From: Chloroflexota bacterium
GTDB lineage: Bacteria; Chloroflexota; Anaerolineae; Anaerolineales; Anaerolineaceae
Direction of reading: 5' to 3'
Length of the DNA stretch: 64,000 nt
NCBI GenBank assembly: GCA_029561345.1
Contig: JAKQJC010000050.1
Span: 50,567-114,566 of the forward strand
Both the position numbers and the translations under genes were made by a program. Shown piece after piece: positions 49,829-58,906 of this stretch; positions within the stretch are counted from its first letter, which is position 1, and each line of letters begins with the position of its first letter. The notes below the pieces were generated by a model, which was not told the origin of the DNA, did no database searches, and was given only the letters and a program-made list of their open reading frames with translations.

Positions 49829-49851
49829 TTCCTTTGCGCCCTTCGCGGTGA
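49829..49851 (-). repeat. Dispersed GC-rich repeat, copy C
   Basis: On the minus strand it reads ACCGCGAAGGGCGCAAAGG, sharing the CGCGAAGG and CGCAAAGG blocks with copies A and B near 17.5 kb. Confidence 0.55.
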
Positions 49852-49912
49852 AAAAAGTCTCACCCCAGCGCCTCACAGCAATCCACCCCACAGGCCGCTT
49901 TTATCTCTCCTT

Positions 49913-49989
49913 GTTAATCCAATCTTAACCCGGCTTGACCATTCCTTAACCTGTTCTTGGCTGGGGGTTAATCTTCACATGCTATCATC
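49913..49989 (+). promoter_or_regulatory. Pho-box-like array and promoter of pstS
   Basis: Six related 8-base elements lie in phase at 49913 GTTAATCC, 49924 CTTAACCC, 49934 CTTGACCA, 49945 CTTAACCT, 49956 CTTGGCTG and 49967 GTTAATCT. Spacings are 11, 10, 11, 11 and 11 bases, one helical turn, matching Pho boxes with CTTAACCT-type half sites. A TATCAT at 49984-49989, about 10 bases behind the last element, could be the -10; pstS starts at 50035. Binding by a PhoB/SphR-type regulator under phosphate limitation is expected. Confidence 0.75.
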
Positions 49990-50034
49990 AGGAAGCTTAT
50001 AAATAAAAATCAATTTGAAATTAGGAGAAAAAAC

Positions 50035-51114
50035 ATGTCGAAAATAACAAAAACGTCCCTGATGATTCTGCTGGCGCTTTCCTTTATCCTCAGCGCCTGC
50101 GCCGCCCCCACGGCTGCCCCGACCAAAGCCGCAGAACCCACCAAAGCCGCCGCGGTTGAACCGACCCAGGCTCCCACGGCTGCGCCCACCCAGGCTCCCA
50201 CGGCTGCGCCCACCCAGGCACCGGCATCATCCAGCAAAGTGGATCCCGCTGGCCTCTCCGGCAGCATCTACGCCGCCGGCAGTTCCACCGTCTATCCCCT
50301 CATCGAACGCATTGCTGAAGACTTCCGCGCCGAGGGCTTCAAAGGCGAAATCAAGATCGATTCCGTCGGCACCGGCGGCGGTTTTGAACGCTTCTGCAAA
50401 ACCGGCGAAAGCGATATTGCCAATGCCAGCCGCGCCATCAAAGACTCTGAAAAAGAAAACTGCACCAAGATCAACCGCACCGTGCTGCAGTTCCGCGTCG
50501 GCACCGATGCCATCGCCATTGTGGTCAGCAAGCAGAACACTTTCCTCAAGGATCTGACCCTCGAAAAGCTCGCCCTGATCTTCACCAGCGCCGAAAAGTG
50601 GTCCGATGTGGATCCCTCCTGGCCGGCTGAGCCCATCCAGCGCTTCGTCCCCGGCACCGACTCTGGCACCTTCGATTTCTTTGTCGAAACCGTCATCCAG
50701 AAGCCTCAGAAAATCGAAAAGCTTGATGACGCCAAGAAACTGGCCCTCGAAGCCAAAAACCAGCAGGCCTCTGAAGACGATAACGTCCTCGTCCAGGGCG
50801 TTGAAGGCAGCCCCTACGCCATCGGCTACTTCGGCTTCGCCTACTTCCAGGAAGCCCAGGGCAACCTGACCGCCGTCTCCATCAACGGTGTGACCCCTTC
50901 CTTTGAAACCGCTGAATCCGGTGAATACAAGCTCTCACGCCCGCTCTACCTCTACTCTGATGTGGATACCCTCAAAAACAAACCCCAGGTGGCCGGCTTC
51001 ATCGCCTACTTCCTGGCCAACGTCAACGATGTCATCACCGAGGTGGGCTACTTCCCTGCCAGCCAGGCCGCCCTTGATGAATCGGTCAAGGCCCTCGAAG
51101 CTGCCCTGAAGTAA
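50035..51114 (+). CDS. pstS: Phosphate-binding lipoprotein PstS
   Basis: A 359-residue substrate-binding lipoprotein of the Pst phosphate ABC transporter. Lipobox ILSAC anchors it; a 50-residue Ala/Pro/Thr linker with PTQAPTAA repeats separates the membrane from the binding domain. Binding-site motifs are [47 protein letters not shown] and [16 protein letters not shown] lies before ATG 50035. It is the first gene of pstSCAB-phoU and has its own Pho-box-like array; a strong hairpin lies behind it. Confidence 0.96.
   Translation: MSKITKTSLMILLALSFILSACAAPTAAPTKAAEPTKAAAVEPTQAPTAAPTQAPTAAPTQAPASSSKVDPAGLSGSIYAAGSSTVYPLIERIAEDFRAEGFKGEIKIDSVGTGGGFERFCKTGESDIANASRAIKDSEKENCTKINRTVLQFRVGTDAIAIVVSKQNTFLKDLTLEKLALIFTSAEKWSDVDPSWPAEPIQRFVPGTDSGTFDFFVETVIQKPQKIEKLDDAKKLALEAKNQQASEDDNVLVQGVEGSPYAIGYFGFAYFQEAQGNLTAVSINGVTPSFETAESGEYKLSRPLYLYSDVDTLKNKPQVAGFIAYFLANVNDVITEVGYFPASQAALDESVKALEAALK
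50163..50220 (+). repeat. 24-base in-frame repeat in pstS linker
   Basis: Two and a half copies of a 24-base unit containing CAGGCTCCCACGGCTGCG encode the PTQAPTAA linker. Slippage here would change linker length by eight residues without breaking the frame. Confidence 0.6.
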
Positions 51115-51130
51115 CACTTCTTTCTCCCTG

Positions 51131-51160
51131 CCTGGGGCCGGTTTTGAGACCGGCCCCAGG
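51131..51160 (+). promoter_or_regulatory. Strong hairpin between pstS and pstC
   Basis: CCTGGGGCCGGT and ACCGGCCCCAGG are a perfect 12-base stem with a 6-base loop, without a T-run. It is placed 16 bases after the pstS stop and may protect the pstS message or reduce downstream expression, giving more binding protein than permease. Confidence 0.65.
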
Positions 51161-51190
51161 ACTCTCTCTCCCTCTGCAAAGGGTCATGAA

Positions 51191-52171
51191 ATGCAAAACA
51201 CCATGATCGAAACACCGCCTCTCTCCTTCACTTCAGATCAGCTTGCCAGCCCATCTCCCCTGCCCGTGCCACCCGAACTCACCCGCCGCACGCGCTGGGG
51301 CGAAAGTCTCATTCAGGGCTTTCTCTTCTTCTGCGGCGCTGTGTCCATCTTCACCACCCTGGGCATCATCTTTGAACTTGGCAAAGAGTCGCTGCTCTTT
51401 TTCAACATGCCGGGGGTCTCGCTGGGCGATTTCTTCACCACCACCACCTGGCAGCCCGCCATCGGCAAATTCGGTGTGCTGCCCCTCATCAATGCCACCC
51501 TGATGACCACTTTCTTTGCCATGCTGGTGGCCCTGCCCCTCGGCCTGGGTGCAGCCGTCTATCTCAGCGAATATGCCCCGGCCAAAGTGCGCGGCCTGCT
51601 CAAACCCATCCTTGAAATTCTGGCCGGCATCCCCACCGTGGTCTATGGTTATTTTGCCCTCACCTTCATGACCCCCCTGCTGCGCAGCATTTTCGGTGAA
51701 GCCAATGTGCAGATCTATAACACCCTTTCAGCCGGCCTGGTGATGGGCATCATGATCCTGCCGCTGATCTGCTCGATGAGCGAAGATGCCCTCAGTTCTG
51801 TTCCCCGCTCGCTGCGCGAGGCTGCCTACGGTCTGGGCGCCACCCGCCTCGAAACCGCCGTCCAGGTGGTGCTGCCGGCAGCCCTTTCGGGCATCATCGC
51901 CGCCTTCATCATCGGCATCTCGCGCGCCATCGGCGAAACCATGATTGTGGCTCTGGCTGCTGGTTCGGGGCCCAATTTCACCTTCAATCCCTTTGCTGCT
52001 GCCGAAACCATGACCGGTTACATCGCCCGCATCAGCGGCGGCGATGTGGCCTACGACACCGCCGACTATAACAGCCTGTTTGCCATCGGCCTGCTGCTCT
52101 TCATCATCACCCTTTCACTCAACATTCTCAGCCGCTGGCTGGTCAGCCGCTTCCGCGAGGTGTACGAATGA
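51191..52171 (+). CDS. pstC: Phosphate ABC transporter permease PstC
   Basis: A 326-residue permease. Six helices: the first at about 38-58 and the rest in the BPD_transp_1 domain (about 95-315) with [71 protein letters not shown] (the EAA loop contacting PstB) and [16 protein letters not shown]. Start ATG 51191 follows the intercistronic hairpin. It overlaps pstA by four bases. Confidence 0.96.
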   Translation: MQNTMIETPPLSFTSDQLASPSPLPVPPELTRRTRWGESLIQGFLFFCGAVSIFTTLGIIFELGKESLLFFNMPGVSLGDFFTTTTWQPAIGKFGVLPLINATLMTTFFAMLVALPLGLGAAVYLSEYAPAKVRGLLKPILEILAGIPTVVYGYFALTFMTPLLRSIFGEANVQIYNTLSAGLVMGIMILPLICSMSEDALSSVPRSLREAAYGLGATRLETAVQVVLPAALSGIIAAFIIGISRAIGETMIVALAAGSGPNFTFNPFAAAETMTGYIARISGGDVAYDTADYNSLFAIGLLLFIITLSLNILSRWLVSRFREVYE

Positions 52172-53379
52172 ACCTCCCTTCATCCTCCGCCAACCTCCAG
52201 TCGCGCCATAGCCAGGGAAAAATCTGGCAGGCCTTCTTCTTTGCCTGCACCTTCACCGGCATTCTGGCCCTCACCCTGCTGATGGCCACCATCATCAACC
52301 AGGCGTTTGGCCTGGTGGCTGTGCAAAACAAAGTGGAACCGGCCGCTCTTTCAGAGCGCCCGCTGCAGGATCTTTCACCGGTCCAGCTGGCCGAACTACT
52401 CAAAACAAAAATGAAACCCACTCGCTACCGCACCCTGGAAGAGCAGCGCCCCATGCTGGAACGCAGCCAGGCTGAACTTTACCGCCTGGTGATGGAACAG
52501 CTCGTTCAGCCCCAGGTGATGGATAGCTACCTGCTGTTCGACTCTCTCTTTAACCGCGCTCTCATCGAACAGGAAGCCCTGGCCAGTTATCCTCAGGCGC
52601 ATCTCGAATGGCGTGCCTGGATCAGCCCTGAATTTTTGAGCGACACTGCCAGCGCCACCCCTGAAAAAGCCGGCGTGCGCACCGCCCTGTTGGGTTCGCT
52701 GTGGGTCATTCTGGTGACGGTGGGCGTGGCTTTTCCCATCGGCGTGGGCGCCGCCATCTACCTTGAAGAATATGCCGCGCCAAACCGCCTCAACCGCCTG
52801 ATCCAGACCAACATCAACAACCTGGCCGGGGTGCCGTCCATTGTCTACGGTTTGCTGGGCCTGGCCATTTTTGTGCGCGCCTTCAGCCCGCTCACCTCTG
52901 GGGCCGTTTTTGGCAGTGCAGCGGTCAACGGGCGCACCATCCTTTCTGCCGGCCTCACCATGGCCCTGCTGGTGCTGCCCATCCTCATCATCAATGCCCA
53001 GGAGGCCATCCGCGCCGTTCCCCAATCGCTGCGCCAGGCCAGCTACGGCCTCGGCGCCACCCGCTGGCAAACCATCTGGTCGCATGTGCTGCCAGCCGCC
53101 CTGCCAGGCATTCTCACGGGCGCCATCCTCTCGGTTTCCCGCGCCATCGGCGAAACCGCCCCCCTCATCATCGTCGGCGCCTCCACTTTTATGGATAAAG
53201 ACCCATCCAGTTTGTTCTCAACCTTCACCGTATTACCCATTCAGATATATAATTGGACAACAAGACCGCAGGGCGAATTTCACAATATCGCCGCTGCCGC
53301 CATCCTGGTCCTGATGATGACCCTTCTTTCGCTCAATGCTTCGGCAATTTTGTTACGCAACAGGTTCAGTAAACGATGA
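52168..53379 (+). CDS. pstA: Phosphate ABC transporter permease PstA with extra external domain
   Basis: A 403-residue permease, longer than the usual 280-300. After the first helix (about 20-42) there is an inserted soluble segment (about 45-165) of helices with no family I recognise, including [23 protein letters not shown], probably facing outward. The permease core follows: [68 protein letters not shown] (EAA loop) and [15 protein letters not shown]. It overlaps pstC and pstB by four bases each, so the complex is translated together. Confidence 0.93.
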   Translation: MNLPSSSANLQSRHSQGKIWQAFFFACTFTGILALTLLMATIINQAFGLVAVQNKVEPAALSERPLQDLSPVQLAELLKTKMKPTRYRTLEEQRPMLERSQAELYRLVMEQLVQPQVMDSYLLFDSLFNRALIEQEALASYPQAHLEWRAWISPEFLSDTASATPEKAGVRTALLGSLWVILVTVGVAFPIGVGAAIYLEEYAAPNRLNRLIQTNINNLAGVPSIVYGLLGLAIFVRAFSPLTSGAVFGSAAVNGRTILSAGLTMALLVLPILIINAQEAIRAVPQSLRQASYGLGATRWQTIWSHVLPAALPGILTGAILSVSRAIGETAPLIIVGASTFMDKDPSSLFSTFTVLPIQIYNWTTRPQGEFHNIAAAAILVLMMTLLSLNASAILLRNRFSKR

Positions 53380-54167
53380 CCGATCACTCTTCAACCACAC
53401 CGCACGCTCCTGCGATTGAAACCCACGATATGAGCATTTTCTACGGCGCCTTTCGCGCGGTAAAAGATGTCAATCTGGCCATTGAGCCGCGCAAAATCAC
53501 CGCCATCATCGGGCCTTCGGGCTGCGGAAAAAGCACCGTGCTGCGCAGTTTCAACCGCATGAATGACTTCATCCCATCCTTCCACTTCGAAGGCGAAATC
53601 CTCTTCCACGGCGCCAATATCTATGCCCCCACCGTGGACCCCGTGCAGGTGCGCCAGAAAATTGGCATGGTTTTCCAGAAACCCAATCCCTTCCCCAAAA
53701 GCATCTATGAAAATGTAGCCTGGGGCGCGCGCATCAACGGTTATAAAGGCAATATGGACGATCTGGTCGAGTCCTGCCTGCAGCAGGCAGCCCTGTGGGA
53801 TGAGGTGAAAGATTCGCTGAAAAAATCCGGCCTGTCGCTTTCGGGCGGGCAGCAGCAGCGCCTGTGCATTGCCCGCGCCCTGGCCGTCACCCCTGAAATC
53901 ATCCTCATGGACGAACCCTGCTCGGCGCTGGATCCCATCGCCACCCTCAAAATTGAAGAACTGATGCACGAGCTTTCAAGCCAATATACCATCATCATCG
54001 TCACCCACAACATGCAGCAGGCCGCCCGCGCCTCTGATTTCACCGCCTTCTTTACAATGGATACCGACCGCGCCGGTCTTATGGTAGAATATGGCCCTAC
54101 CAACCAGATTTTTATCACCCCCAAAGATAAGCGCACCGAAGATTACATCACCGGACGGTTTGGTTAG
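53376..54167 (+). CDS. pstB: Phosphate ABC transporter ATP-binding protein PstB
   Basis: A 263-residue ATPase of the Pst importer. Walker [10 protein letters not shown] at about residue 50, Q-loop [13 protein letters not shown], signature [16 protein letters not shown], Walker [15 protein letters not shown] and switch His in IVTHNMQQA. Family-typical [10 protein letters not shown] and [11 protein letters not shown] are present. The ATG overlaps the pstA stop. Confidence 0.97.
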   Translation: MTDHSSTTPHAPAIETHDMSIFYGAFRAVKDVNLAIEPRKITAIIGPSGCGKSTVLRSFNRMNDFIPSFHFEGEILFHGANIYAPTVDPVQVRQKIGMVFQKPNPFPKSIYENVAWGARINGYKGNMDDLVESCLQQAALWDEVKDSLKKSGLSLSGGQQQRLCIARALAVTPEIILMDEPCSALDPIATLKIEELMHELSSQYTIIIVTHNMQQAARASDFTAFFTMDTDRAGLMVEYGPTNQIFITPKDKRTEDYITGRFG

Positions 54168-54185
54168 GAGAGAGAGGAGCCACCC

Positions 54186-54884
54186 ATGGCACGCGAAAGT
54201 CTAGACCGCGCTTTTCACCATATTCAGGATGAAGTCCTGCTGCTCGGCAGCCTGGTCGAACAGGCCACGCTCGATGCCGCCACCGCCCTGCGCACCCGCG
54301 ATAAAGAGCTGGCCCGCCGGGTATCCAAAAGCGATCACATTATTAATGAAAAACGTTTCGCCATTGAGAACGCTGTGCTGATTCTGATGGCCACCCAGCA
54401 GCCCATGGCCCACGACCTGCGCCGCCTGGCGGCCGTGCTGGAAGTCATTACGGAACTGGAACGCATGGGCGATTACGCCAAGGGCAACGCCAAGGTGGCC
54501 CTGCGCCTGGCTGATGATGAAAGCATCGATATTCCCGGCCGTGAATTTTCGCAAATGGCCGACCTGGGCGTGGGCATGCTCCACCGCGCCCTGAGCGCCT
54601 TCATCGCCGAAGATGAACAGGCGGCCCGCTCCATCCCTGCCGAAGACAACCTGGTGGATGAGATTTACAACCGCGTTTATCATGAAATTGTCCACGCCAT
54701 GATCGCCGCGCCCAGCAAAATTGACCACGCCAACCTGCTGATGTGGATTGCCCACAACCTGGAACGCTTTGCCGACCGCGTCACCAATATTTGCGAACGC
54801 ACCATCTTCATCGCCACCGGCGAGCTGTTTGAACTGGACAGCGCCGATGATGAAGAAGATGAAGAGGATGACGATCAGGATTGA
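54186..54884 (+). CDS. phoU: Phosphate signalling protein PhoU
   Basis: A 232-residue PhoU with two three-helix repeats. Metal-binding-type motifs ELERMGDYAKGNAKVAL (about 90-106) and NLERFADRVTNICERTIF (about 195-212) are typical. PhoU links Pst transport to the two-component Pho response and usually restrains it when phosphate is plentiful. The C-terminal tail is unusually acidic (DSADDEEDEEDDDQD). It starts 19 bases after pstB and precedes a strong terminator, ending the operon. Confidence 0.95.
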   Translation: MARESLDRAFHHIQDEVLLLGSLVEQATLDAATALRTRDKELARRVSKSDHIINEKRFAIENAVLILMATQQPMAHDLRRLAAVLEVITELERMGDYAKGNAKVALRLADDESIDIPGREFSQMADLGVGMLHRALSAFIAEDEQAARSIPAEDNLVDEIYNRVYHEIVHAMIAAPSKIDHANLLMWIAHNLERFADRVTNICERTIFIATGELFELDSADDEEDEEDDDQD

Positions 54885-54902
54885 TCCTCAATAAACAAAT
54901 CG

Positions 54903-54950
54903 CAGCCCCCGGAGAAGAAACCTTTCCGGGGGCTGTTTTTATTTTTTTTT
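54903..54950 (+). terminator. Intrinsic terminator of the pst operon
   Basis: CAGCCCCCGGA and TCCGGGGGCTG form an 11-base stem around an 11-base loop, followed by a long T-rich run. Confidence 0.88.
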
Positions 54951-54959
54951 GCGGCAGAC

Positions 54960-55043
54960 TGCCCGCGACGCCTCGCAAGGTGTTGCCCGCGGCGCCTGGC
55001 AAGGTGCTGCCTGCGGCACCTACCGGTGCTGCCTGCAGCGCAC
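54960..55043 (+). repeat. Tandem repeat with 24-base period
   Basis: Units at 54960-54983, 54984-55007, 55008-55029 (22 bases) and a partial one from 55030 share TGCC-GC-GCG-CCT-GCAAGGTG. They lie behind the pst terminator and run into the 3' end of the WD40 gene on the minus strand. Confidence 0.6.
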
Positions 55044-57503
55044 CTGACGTGAAATCCGTTCCACCACGCTCAGGCGGGTGCCGCACACCTCGCAGCATCC
55101 GTCGGCCAGCCAGGCCTGGCGCTGGCGCTCTGCCTCGGCGGCCTGCTCCTGGCGTTCCTGTTCCTCGCGCCGCGCCCGTTCCTTTTCCTCGTCATCAATT
55201 TCGCGGGCATCCGCTTCGTTCAACATCAGGCCCCACAAACGCACCGAGGCGTCTCTCCCGCCCGAGGCCAGCAGGCTGCTGTCGCTGTTGAAGGTCAGGG
55301 CCGTCACCGGACCCTGATGCCCGCGGCGCACCGCCCGCCCGCGCTGCCCGGCCACATCCCACAGGCGCACCAGCCCCTGCGCATCGCCCGAAGCCAGGGT
55401 GGTGCTGTCGGGGCTGAAAGCCAGGGCGGTCAGACCGCCCGAATGTCCAATCAGCAGGGTCACCGGTTTCAAAGCTTCATAAGGCCACAGACGCACCAGG
55501 CCGTCATCCCCCAGGCCGTAAGCCAGGTTCTGCCCATCCGGGCTGAGCGCCAGCGCCGTCAGCCGCCCGCCAGGGTCGGCCGAGGCCTTTAACTGGCACT
55601 CCGGAATATTCCAGAAGCGGATCGAATGATCCATGGCGCTTGAAATCAACGTCTTGCCATCCGGCGTAAACCATAATGACTGGATGGTCCCGCTGTGGCC
55701 CAGCAGCGCCCCCAGCAGCGAGGAAGTTTTCACCTCCCAGAGGCGGATGGTTTGATCTTCGCCTCCGGTCGCCAGCAGTTCCCCATCCGGCGAAAACGCC
55801 ATGCAGGTGATGCTGCCCACCTGGCCGTCAAACCAGGCCCAGGGCTCCCCGGTTGGCCGCCACAGGCGCACGCTGCCGTCGGCTGACGCTGAAGCCACCA
55901 GCGTTCCCGCCGGGTTGAACAGCACCTTTGTGACCATGTTGATGTGCCGGTCAATGATGGTTTTTGAGCGTCCATCCTGGACGCTCCACAGGCGAATGGT
56001 GAAATCCATTCCTTTGTAAATGCCCCCGCCTGAAGCCAGCAGCCCGCCATCCGGGCTGAACGCCAGACTGTTCACCGCGTCAAAATGGCCCATCAGGTGA
56101 TGCTGGCACTCTCCAGTCATGGTGTTCCAGATGCGAATGCTCTGATCGCTGGATCCGGCTGACGCCAGCCACTGCCCTACCGGGCTGAACGCCAGCGCAT
56201 TCACCTCGGCTTTGTGTCCTGCCAGCACCGCCTGGCTCGAAGCAATCTGCCAGAGTTTCGCCGCATGGTCAATATAAGTTTGAGCCGCCTGCGCCTGAGC
56301 CAGCGAAGGCGCATCGTTGAGAATGCGTTCAGCCTGTCTGAGCAGCCCATCGAGGGTTTCAATCAGCTTTCCCGGCAGGCGGCCGGTGGTCAGTTTTGCC
56401 CGCAAAGCCTGCATGGCCTCCACGGCTGCCATGGAGGCTTCGTCGCGATCCTCCAGATGCAGGCCGTCCATATAGATCTTGAAACGGACCATTTTGGAGG
56501 TCACATCCATGAAACCAAACAGGCTGTTTTGCTGCCAGCGTTCGGCAATTTCTTCCTGCAGGCGCTGGGCATAGGCCTGTTCCTGCTGCGGCACCGGGCT
56601 GCGGCCCAACTGAGCCTTCATGGTTCGCCCCTGGTTTTCTGCCTGCTGGCGGGCTGCCGCCCGCTGGCGGTCCAGCCAGCCCTTCAATTCCTGGTCCATG
56701 GCGTTAAAACTGGCATCCGCCACAGCCCGCAGCGCATAGTTGCGGTCGGCGCGCACCGCCGCCTCCAGCGATGAGAGCGCCAGGTCAATATCTCCATTGA
56801 GAGCAGCCAGGCGCGCCAGAAAATAGCGCGCTTCAGCCGCATGGGGAATCAACGCCACGGCTTTTTGCGCCAGGTCAAAAGCGCCTGCATCATCCTGCTG
56901 GATATAGGCGGTGAATGCCGCCCACAGCAGCGCCTGCCCGGCGTAAGCCTGGGCAGCCGGGTTCTGTCCGGCAAGCCGGGCCGCCGTCAGATACGCCTTG
57001 CGCGCCTCGGGCAGCCGGGCCGGACTCTGGTGGTACAGGTAAAGAAAACCCAGGTTAAATTGCAGTGAAAAATCACCCGGGTCGAGCGTTTCGCAGGTCT
57101 GCATATAGGGCAGCGCATCGTCAAAGCGGCCGTCCTGATAGGCCTGGTCAGCCCGCCCGCGCGTTTCAAAGGACAGCTGGTTCAATTGAATGCGCCCATC
57201 CGAAATCAGTTCCTGCAAATCAGAGCGGCGCAAATCGAGCCGCCACAACAGGCTGCCCATCGCCCAGTCGAATGAGGCGCGCAGCGAATCATAGGTCACC
57301 GAGCGCACATCGCATTCATACAGCACGGCTGCCAGGCTGCGCTGAAAAATGGCGTCCATCTCTTCCGGCGCAGCCACCATGGCCGCAAAGGGCGCCAGGT
57401 GATAAGGAGGCGCAGCGCGGCGTTCAAGCCCCACGCCGATATGCTCGTTGAAACCGTATCGTTTTAGATAATCTTCCCAGGATTGTTCGCGTTGATACAT
57501 CAA
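55020..57503 (-). CDS. TPR/WD40 repeat protein with C-terminal Cys-rich end
   Basis: An 827-residue soluble protein. Residues 1-105 are an unrecognised helical domain, 110-290 contain tetratricopeptide-like repeats (GRADQAYQDGRFDDALPYMQTCETLDPGD as a typical unit, shown in pieces GRADQAYQDGRFDDAL and PYMQTCETLDPGD), and 290-430 is a coiled coil. Eight WD40 repeats follow (about 435-745), each with the LAFSPDG and IRLW pattern, enough for a propeller. A charged helix and a small Cys-rich end (CCEVCGTRL, VRCRQHR) complete it. It is probably a protein-interaction scaffold. It stands alone on the minus strand, starting 134 bases before the MarR gene. Confidence 0.85.
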   Translation of the reverse strand: MMYQREQSWEDYLKRYGFNEHIGVGLERRAAPPYHLAPFAAMVAAPEEMDAIFQRSLAAVLYECDVRSVTYDSLRASFDWAMGSLLWRLDLRRSDLQELISDGRIQLNQLSFETRGRADQAYQDGRFDDALPYMQTCETLDPGDFSLQFNLGFLYLYHQSPARLPEARKAYLTAARLAGQNPAAQAYAGQALLWAAFTAYIQQDDAGAFDLAQKAVALIPHAAEARYFLARLAALNGDIDLALSSLEAAVRADRNYALRAVADASFNAMDQELKGWLDRQRAAARQQAENQGRTMKAQLGRSPVPQQEQAYAQRLQEEIAERWQQNSLFGFMDVTSKMVRFKIYMDGLHLEDRDEASMAAVEAMQALRAKLTTGRLPGKLIETLDGLLRQAERILNDAPSLAQAQAAQTYIDHAAKLWQIASSQAVLAGHKAEVNALAFSPVGQWLASAGSSDQSIRIWNTMTGECQHHLMGHFDAVNSLAFSPDGGLLASGGGIYKGMDFTIRLWSVQDGRSKTIIDRHINMVTKVLFNPAGTLVASASADGSVRLWRPTGEPWAWFDGQVGSITCMAFSPDGELLATGGEDQTIRLWEVKTSSLLGALLGHSGTIQSLWFTPDGKTLISSAMDHSIRFWNIPECQLKASADPGGRLTALALSPDGQNLAYGLGDDGLVRLWPYEALKPVTLLIGHSGGLTALAFSPDSTTLASGDAQGLVRLWDVAGQRGRAVRRGHQGPVTALTFNSDSSLLASGGRDASVRLWGLMLNEADAREIDDEEKERARREEQERQEQAAEAERQRQAWLADGCCEVCGTRLSVVERISRQVRCRQHR

Positions 57504-57571
57504 TACCTCTCCACTCTCTATTTTATGATAAACAGCCCGAAACGCAAAGTGAAAATTGAATCAGATTTTAC

Positions 57572-57600
57572 TTGACAATTATTATCTAATTTGTTATTAT
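57572..57600 (+). promoter_or_regulatory. Promoter of the MarR regulator
   Basis: TTGACA at 57572-57577 and TATTAT at 57595-57600 are 17 bases apart. The spacer and -10 are very AT-rich with repeated ATTATTA blocks, a plausible site for autoregulation by the MarR protein. Confidence 0.8.
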
Positions 57601-57637
57601 TAATGCATTGAACAATTCAACCATAAAGGATGTGCGT

Positions 57638-58090
57638 ATGCCCACTCATTATACTGGAACAGCAGAAGAAACCCTCGCCCTTAACACTTTCATCCGCCTC
57701 AACCGCTGCGCGGAATCCCTGAACCATAACCTTGAAGCGGTCATGAAACAGGGCAACCTTTCCGGCTCGCAGTTCGGTGTGCTTGAAGTGCTGCTGCATA
57801 TCGGTCCCCTCGCCCAGGGAGAAATCAGCAAGCGTCTGCTGAAAAGTTCAGCCAACCTGACCCAGGTGCTTGACAACCTTGAAGAACGCGGCCTGGTCAC
57901 GCGTACCCGCCCTTCCACCGACCGCCGCAAATTGATCATCGATCTCACCCCGGCCGGGCGCGAATTGATCATGGAGCGCATGCCTGTTCAAGTTCAGGCC
58001 ATTGTGCAGGCGCTTTCAGCGCTTACCCCTGAGGAGCAGGCCACCCTCGGCACCCTCTGCCGCAAGCTGGGTCTGCAAAATCCCAGATAA
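57638..58090 (+). CDS. MarR-family transcriptional regulator
   Basis: A 150-residue winged-helix regulator. The helix-turn-helix is SKRLLKSSANLTQVLDNLEERGLVTR and the wing carries DRRKLIIDLTPAGRELI, both diagnostic. Helices at both ends form the dimer interface. ATG 57638 with AAAGGATG upstream is preferred to a TTG at 57608. The quinone oxidoreductase gene follows 133 bases downstream; MarR proteins of the MhqR type often control such enzymes in response to quinones or electrophiles, so local regulation is likely. Confidence 0.92.
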   Translation: MPTHYTGTAEETLALNTFIRLNRCAESLNHNLEAVMKQGNLSGSQFGVLEVLLHIGPLAQGEISKRLLKSSANLTQVLDNLEERGLVTRTRPSTDRRKLIIDLTPAGRELIMERMPVQVQAIVQALSALTPEEQATLGTLCRKLGLQNPR

Positions 58091-58223
58091 GTTTTACCAG
58101 ACCGGTTAAAACCGGACCGCTTACCGGTAAAACATCAGCCCGGAATCTCTTTTTTAGCCGGGTTGTCTTTGATATTGCCTGTTTGCTTTATCGTTACATC
58201 AAAAATATATAGGAAAAAACATC

Positions 58224-58838
58224 ATGTCCAACGTAAAACTATCCATCATCTATTACAGTTCCACCGGAACCATCTACACCCTGGCCAAAGCCATGGAAGA
58301 AGCCGCTCTGCAGGCGGGCGCCGAGGTGCGCCTGCGCAAGGTGACCGAGCTGGCCCCAGAAGCCGCCATTGCCGCCAACCCAGCCTGGAAGGCCCACCTG
58401 GAAGCCACAGCAGATGTGCCCACGGTCAGCCTCGAAGACCTGGAATGGGCTGACGCCTATCTGTTTGGCACCCCCACCCGCTTCGGCAATGTGGCCGCCC
58501 AGATGAAACAATTTTTGGATACCACCGGCAGCCTCTGGTACCACGGCAAGCTGTCCAACAAAGTCGTGTCTGGGTTCACCAGCGCCGGCAATGCGCACGG
58601 CGGCCAGGAAACCACCCTGCTGGCGCTCTACAACACCTTCTACCACTGGGGCGCTGTCATTGTCCCTCCCGGCTACACCGATCCCCTGCTCTTTGCGGCA
58701 GGCGGCAACCCCTACGGCATTTCAGCCACCGCCACCGGCGCGCCGGTTGACCCGGCAGTGCTTGAGGCCGCCCGCTATTCTGCTCGCCGCGTGGTCAACG
58801 TGGCGGGCTGGCTGAAAAACGGCAAACCAGCCGTATAA
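58224..58838 (+). CDS. wrbA: NAD(P)H:quinone oxidoreductase, WrbA type
   Basis: A 204-residue flavodoxin-like enzyme that reduces quinones by two electrons with FMN and NAD(P)H. FMN-binding IYYSSTGTIYTLAKAMEEAA at the start, then DAYLFGTPTRFGNVAAQMKQFLDTTG and VVSGFTSAGNAHGGQETTLLALYNTFYHWGAVIVPPGY, all characteristic of WrbA. Length is normal. It follows a MarR gene and ends with a strong hairpin terminator. A role in quinone detoxification is inferred from family and context. Confidence 0.95.
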   Translation: MSNVKLSIIYYSSTGTIYTLAKAMEEAALQAGAEVRLRKVTELAPEAAIAANPAWKAHLEATADVPTVSLEDLEWADAYLFGTPTRFGNVAAQMKQFLDTTGSLWYHGKLSNKVVSGFTSAGNAHGGQETTLLALYNTFYHWGAVIVPPGYTDPLLFAAGGNPYGISATATGAPVDPAVLEAARYSARRVVNVAGWLKNGKPAV

Positions 58839-58854
58839 CCAGCCTCACCCTCAT

Positions 58855-58893
58855 CAAAAACGGGACCTGCTGCCAGGTCCCGTTTCTGGTTTT
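58855..58893 (+). terminator. Terminator between wrbA and the giant surface gene
   Basis: AACGGGACCTG and CAGGTCCCGTT form an 11-base stem around CTGC with A-run before and TTTCTGGTTTT after, so it may serve both the plus-strand wrbA and the minus-strand gene. Confidence 0.82.
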
Positions 58894-58906
58894 CTTGTGA
58901 CTGCTT

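Noticed and set aside
54808..55098. 96-codon minus-strand frame across the tandem repeat
   Set aside because: Its product consists mainly of translated repeat units and overlaps phoU and the WD40 gene.
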